NCBI GenBank assembly: GCA_002347685.1
Contig: DDWS01000002.1
Location: 20,830 to 84,829, forward strand
Reading direction: 5' to 3'
Origin: Syntrophaceae bacterium UBA2280
GTDB lineage: Bacteria > Desulfobacterota > Syntrophia > Syntrophales > Smithellaceae
Length of the DNA: 64,000 nt
Part shown: piece after piece, positions 59,999-64,000 of the stretch
How the letters are laid out: the number at the start of each line of letters is the position of its first letter
Numbering within the stretch: the stretch's first letter is position 1
Notes under the pieces: model-generated
Told to the model about the DNA's origin: nothing
The model's input: the letters and a program-made list of their open reading frames with translations, nothing else
Database searches by the model: none
Translations under genes and position numbers: made by a program

Positions 59999-62356
59999 AT
60001 GCGAAGGGGTTCCCTGCCGGTATTACGGGGAATTCATCGTATCCGTTTTCGCCTCGGCCAACTGAAGTGGCAGCGCTCAGTCATTCGCGTTCTCATCGTC
60101 ACATCAGTCATGACGGCCGCCTTTGTCGCAGTCGGTGTATATCACGTCTATTGGGACCGGACCAACCTGCCTGATATCGGACCTCTCACCCGTTTCGAGT
60201 TTCCAACAATCGGTCATATTTACGACACCCATGGTCAGCCGCTTATGGCGCTGGCCAGAGAGTACAGGCGAAATATCCGGTATGAGGACATCCCGCCCGT
60301 TGTACGTGATGCGATCCTCTCCGCCGAGGACAAGAACTTCTTCAGGCACGGCGGTGTTGACTATACCGTCTTTCCCCGTGTCATCAGCAAAATCAGAATC
60401 AAGGCCCTGGCGAACAGATTCACACCTTTTACGCATAAGGAAAATGTGGACGGTGAATCAATATTTCCGCAGGGCGGATCGACGATTACCCAGCAGCTCG
60501 TGCGGGGTTATTTTCTCAGAGACCTGACGGCTTTCCAATACATGACAACACAGGAGAACGTAAGCCAGCTTCGGCAGGCCGGATTTCTTCCCCGCTCGCT
60601 GTCTCACATGATCGGCTCGCGGAGTGTCAATATGCTGATCCGGAAGATGGAGGAGATTCGATTGTCGTTCTGGCTTGAAAAAAAGATGACGGAGCGATTC
60701 GGTTCGAAACGCCGTGCCAAGGAAGAAATTTTGGCAAGGTACGCCAGTTTGATCTACATGGGCAATGGTCAATATGGGTTTGCGGCGGCCGCGGAATATT
60801 ATTTTGGACGGCCTCTTGCCACGTTCACCGGGGAGGATGCCGACAAGGCAGCCCTGCTGGCCGGCATCGCAAAGTCGCCTCGCAACTATTCACCCGGCGT
60901 GAAAAACACCGAAAGAGTTTTGCTTAGGAGAAATCAGATCCTGAAACTGATGGGGGCGAACGGTTTTATCTCTCAAGACATTGTGAGGCAAGCCGGAAAT
61001 CGTCCGATTCCAGTGGATGTAAGGTACGTGAACAAGGCGTTTGAAGCGCCAACCGTTGTCGGGAATGTTCTGGACGAATTGAAAGTCCTTCGTGCCGATC
61101 TGGGTATTGAAGACCTCCTGCAGGGACGTATCCAGATTTATTCGACGGTGGACATTCGGGTGCAGCAAATTGCCAATGATGCACTGGAAAAAGGCCTCGC
61201 GCTCTACGAAAAGCGGCACCGCCGTGCCAAAGGACTGATCCAGGGTGCTGTCGTTGTGTTGAGGAACCGCGATGCGGGCATTCTGGCCGTGACGGGAGGC
61301 CGGATGTTCTACCAGGACCGTTTAAGTTCGTATAGTGACTTTAATCGCGTCACGAAGTCTCTGCGGCAACCCGGGTCCGCAATGAAACCCATTGTATACC
61401 TCGCTGCTTTTCAGCAGGGCCTGTTTGATCTGTCTACCCTGGTGCCGGACGAACCCATCAGTGTGCCCGATGGGGCAAACCGGGATATCAAATGGATATC
61501 AAACTACGATGGTCAGTTCAAAGGGATGATCACCCTCCGGGAGGCGCTGGCGGAATCCAGAAATACCGTTGCGATATGGATTGCCCAGCAAATCGGGGTC
61601 AGGAACATCATCCGGACGGCGCGGAGCCTGGGGGTGCAGACACCGCTGCAACCCTATGCCTCAACTGCGTTGGGTGCATCCGAGGTGAATTTGCTGGAAC
61701 TGGCCAATGCTTACCGCACCATGGCATCGGGCATTTTAGCAAAGCCGTATGTGATCCGAAAAATCGTCCGCGATACCGGAGAGGTGGTGGCCGAAAACGA
61801 CCGCAGCGGACCTCCGGAAGATGCCGGCATCCATGCGCTTGCGCTCATTCAGGAAGGCCTGCGCGGCATTGTACGCATGCCTACGGGTACGGCTCACTCA
61901 CTGGACTCCCGCGGTTTTCCGATCCCCGTCATGGGAAAGACCGGAACGACCAATGACTTCCGGGATGCGCTTTTCGTGGGATCGACTTACGGCCCTGATG
62001 GAATCACCATCGCTGTCCGCATCGGTTTTGACGACAACCGCACCCTCGGGCCGAAAGAAACAGGCGGCAGGGTTGCGCTTCCGGTGTTTAGAGATATCAC
62101 GCTTCGCGTATACCGCGAAAAACTTGCAGGGCGTGTGCCTGCGTTTCCGGCCAAAATGGAAAAGAGCATCTCGGATTACCTGAAGGGTGATTCGTTCGAA
62201 AGCATGACAGTCGAAAGCACGACGCAGCCAGAGATAGGACAACAAACAATAACGATAAGTTGGGAGAAGAACGATGAAAAGACTGAAGAAATCAATGGGG
62301 TTGGTGGTGTGTATATTTCTCATAACGCTGGCAATAGCTCCGCAAGCTTCCGCTGA
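59999..62356 (+). CDS. Class A penicillin-binding protein (PBP1a type)
   Basis: A protein of 785 residues from ATG 59999 (GGTGAAG just upstream); starts at 59960 or 59939 are possible but weaker. A transmembrane helix lies at about 30-50. The GT51 transglycosylase has catalytic Glu110 in S-A-E-D-K-N-F-F-R-H and G-G-S-T-I-T-Q-Q-L. The transpeptidase has S-A-M-K (Ser460), S-R-N and K-T-G (Lys647). It polymerises and crosslinks peptidoglycan. The last residues overlap the next gene by 83 bp in another frame. Driven by a sigma-54 promoter, which is unusual for a cell-wall synthase and suggests stress induction. Confidence 0.93.
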   Translation: MRRGSLPVLRGIHRIRFRLGQLKWQRSVIRVLIVTSVMTAAFVAVGVYHVYWDRTNLPDIGPLTRFEFPTIGHIYDTHGQPLMALAREYRRNIRYEDIPPVVRDAILSAEDKNFFRHGGVDYTVFPRVISKIRIKALANRFTPFTHKENVDGESIFPQGGSTITQQLVRGYFLRDLTAFQYMTTQENVSQLRQAGFLPRSLSHMIGSRSVNMLIRKMEEIRLSFWLEKKMTERFGSKRRAKEEILARYASLIYMGNGQYGFAAAAEYYFGRPLATFTGEDADKAALLAGIAKSPRNYSPGVKNTERVLLRRNQILKLMGANGFISQDIVRQAGNRPIPVDVRYVNKAFEAPTVVGNVLDELKVLRADLGIEDLLQGRIQIYSTVDIRVQQIANDALEKGLALYEKRHRRAKGLIQGAVVVLRNRDAGILAVTGGRMFYQDRLSSYSDFNRVTKSLRQPGSAMKPIVYLAAFQQGLFDLSTLVPDEPISVPDGANRDIKWISNYDGQFKGMITLREALAESRNTVAIWIAQQIGVRNIIRTARSLGVQTPLQPYASTALGASEVNLLELANAYRTMASGILAKPYVIRKIVRDTGEVVAENDRSGPPEDAGIHALALIQEGLRGIVRMPTGTAHSLDSRGFPIPVMGKTGTTNDFRDALFVGSTYGPDGITIAVRIGFDDNRTLGPKETGGRVALPVFRDITLRVYREKLAGRVPAFPAKMEKSISDYLKGDSFESMTVESTTQPEIGQQTITISWEKNDEKTEEINGVGGVYISHNAGNSSASFR

Positions 62357-64000
62357 AAACGGGCAACCCGTTACGGTGGGCCGTGTCTACTATATTGAAG
62401 GTGATCTGCTGCGTTATGTTCCGGAGGAGAGGGACTGGGTGGCCATGGTCAAAGATGCACCCTTCGGGGAGGATGACACGCTCTTTTCAGGAAACCGGGG
62501 GATGGCGGAGATGATTGTTCCCAACGGTACCTGGATCAGGGTCGGGGACAGCACACAGATCCAGTTTATCGTCCTGGACTCAGACCTTTCCGAGGTGGAC
62601 GTCGCTCAAGGTTTGGCCCGGTTCTATAACAAAGGCTCCGAAACGGTTATCAGAGCCGCCAGCCCGTTCGGGTATGTTCTGGCCTATCCCGGCTCGGTCT
62701 TCGACTTTTACGTGGGTGAAAACTCGGTGGAAGTGGTCGTGGTGAAAGGGGAGGTCAGCTTTGTACACGAGGCAACAGATGCCAGGTACGATGTGGCGGC
62801 CGGATCCCCGTCGATTCTTGCCGATGACCGATGGGTATCATCAGGCGACGGAGCGGTCGATCCCGACTGGAACCGGTGGAACAGGACCCGTGAGAACCTC
62901 TGGGCGACAAGGGACCGCGCGCGGGGGAGGTCAATCGAATACCTTCCGCCAGGCCTCTACGACGATTCGTATGCCCTGGAAGAGAACGGCAGATGGGAGC
63001 GCGTTCCCTATGAAGGTTCAGAACGCTGGTTCTGGCGACCGACGACTGTATCGGTGGGATGGGCGCCATTTACCTCGGGTCGCTGGACCTACTGGAACGG
63101 TGACCAGGTGTGGATCCCCGCGGAGCCTTTCGGTTATGTCACCCACCATTACGGCAACTGGGTCTATGTAAGGAATCGCTGGTATTGGGCACCGCCGGTG
63201 GTGCACGTGCGCCCAAATCTTCCCCTGCTGCAGATCGCTTTCTTCTGGTCTCCCGGACGGGTATTCTGGATTCACCATGGCTCCTATGTGGGATGGGTGC
63301 CTCTGGCGCCGCGCGAAATCTACTACAGCCACCGCCACTGGGGCGGTCCCCGCGAGGTGGTGGTCACCAACATCAACATTACCCAGATCAATATCAATAT
63401 TAACAGCCACACATACGCGCGGCACGCTGTCATCGTGCCGCGGGACAATTTCTACCGTGCGGACAATTACAAGAATGTCCGGGTCACCAATGTGAACAAC
63501 ACCACGATCATCAATAACTATCGTGCAGCGCCTGTTGTCAATAATACCGTGATCAATAATTACACGACCAATAAGCAGCGGTATAACTTTACCAACACAG
63601 AGGTAAAGGAGAAGCCCCACAAAACCGTGATTAACCGGATCGAGAAAAACGCGCCTCTTGTCCAGAGGGGCAAGAAAGAAAACGCTGTTGCGGTACGGCA
63701 GCAGGTTAAGAAGATTAAGGAGGGAAAGGTTGACCGTGAAGCCCGTATCGAAGCGCCCAAAAGCACAAACTATATCGTGCCGGCCAAAGAAATGAACAAG
63801 CCGGAAACGGAAATAAAACTTCAGCGAAGGGAGATAAAATCCGTTGAAAAGCCCGAACAGGTGCCCGCGCCAAAACAGGTGATTCCTGAAAAACCCGCCG
63901 AGCCTGAAAAGGCTGCGAGGCCGGAACGCGCGGCGCCGGTGAAACCACGTCAGGCTGAAAAGCCCGAACAGGTACCCGCGCCAAAGCAGGTGATTCCTGA
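62274..64000 (+). CDS. FecR/DUF6600-type secreted protein, truncated by window end
   Basis: At least 575 residues are visible without a stop. The signal peptide is cleaved near A-P-Q-A-S-A. FecR-like strands follow (M-I-V-P-N-G-T-W-I-R-V-G-D and A-S-P-F-G-Y-V-L). Next is a Trp/Tyr-rich DUF6600-type region (G-W-A-P-F-T-S-G-R-W-T-Y-W, W-V-P-L-A-P-R-E). After an Asn-rich stretch, a Lys/Pro/Glu repeat region appears, with E-K-P-E-Q-V-P-A-P-K-Q-V-I-P occurring twice. It is probably exported to the periplasm or surface. The start has GGGAGAAG and lies inside the penicillin-binding protein gene, overlapping it by 83 bp. Function unknown. Confidence 0.85.
   Translation, partial: MKRLKKSMGLVVCIFLITLAIAPQASAENGQPVTVGRVYYIEGDLLRYVPEERDWVAMVKDAPFGEDDTLFSGNRGMAEMIVPNGTWIRVGDSTQIQFIVLDSDLSEVDVAQGLARFYNKGSETVIRAASPFGYVLAYPGSVFDFYVGENSVEVVVVKGEVSFVHEATDARYDVAAGSPSILADDRWVSSGDGAVDPDWNRWNRTRENLWATRDRARGRSIEYLPPGLYDDSYALEENGRWERVPYEGSERWFWRPTTVSVGWAPFTSGRWTYWNGDQVWIPAEPFGYVTHHYGNWVYVRNRWYWAPPVVHVRPNLPLLQIAFFWSPGRVFWIHHGSYVGWVPLAPREIYYSHRHWGGPREVVVTNINITQINININSHTYARHAVIVPRDNFYRADNYKNVRVTNVNNTTIINNYRAAPVVNNTVINNYTTNKQRYNFTNTEVKEKPHKTVINRIEKNAPLVQRGKKENAVAVRQQVKKIKEGKVDREARIEAPKSTNYIVPAKEMNKPETEIKLQRREIKSVEKPEQVPAPKQVIPEKPAEPEKAARPERAAPVKPRQAEKPEQVPAPKQVIP

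Overview
The window looks like a chromosomal segment of an anaerobic Desulfobacterota (deltaproteobacterium, plausibly Syntrophales-like). This is inferred from protein style: groESL, ileS-lspA, a GSU3473-like small protein, ADP-forming acyl-CoA synthetase, an AOR-family tungsten oxidoreductase, DUF4398/OmpA lipoproteins, many PAS/sigma-54 regulators and a probable selenocysteine codon. No tRNA, rRNA or CRISPR array was recognised.

Layout. 0-10.4 kb is mostly minus-strand core: the 5' end of lspA, ileS, a ParE/antitoxin pair, two TPM-domain membrane proteins, groES-groEL with a clear promoter and terminator, radA, a methyltransferase, a DUF2892 protein and a 57-codon candidate selenoprotein with its own promoter and a bSECIS-like hairpin. 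10.6-21.8 kb is a plus-strand signalling block: CheB-CheR-PAS fusion, lone CheB, two PAS/sigma-54 activators (EBPs), KaiC and two KaiB paralogues. Most of its intergenic spaces carry palindromic 7-bp-periodic repeats. 22-32.9 kb holds a DUF932 gene, a B12/radical SAM enzyme, small envelope and stress proteins, a sugar transferase, a Crp/Fnr regulator, fatty acid cis/trans isomerase and a Usp.

33-34.3 kb is a graveyard of gene fragments. 34.4-45 kb is a carbohydrate-fermentation cluster: 2-hydroxyacid dehydrogenase, pyruvate kinase, ADP-forming acyl-CoA synthetase fused to an acetyltransferase, AOR/GAPOR-like enzyme, GAPDH, PfkB and class I aldolase. A more GC-rich pair follows, a tandem Usp and a 1938-residue glucan-active GH94 protein resembling cyclic beta-1,2-glucan synthase without its GT84 domain. 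52-64 kb is envelope and stress: DUF4398 and OmpA lipoproteins, cardiolipin synthase, WrbA, a baeRF-like protein, a class A penicillin-binding protein and a FecR/DUF6600 protein that runs off the window. Broken second copies of pfkB, pyk, the dehydrogenase and usp are scattered here, while their intact versions lie between 32.5 and 44 kb.

The most notable signal is regulatory. Three loci (22.1, 52.4 and 59.8 kb) share a 35-bp element made of two tandem 16-bp dyads, each placed 131-133 bp upstream of a near-consensus sigma-54 promoter. They precede DUF932, the DUF4398/OmpA lipoproteins and the penicillin-binding protein. With two sigma-54 activators encoded nearby, this looks like a small enhancer-driven envelope/stress regulon. 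The candidate selenoprotein at 10.2-10.4 kb is the second highlight.
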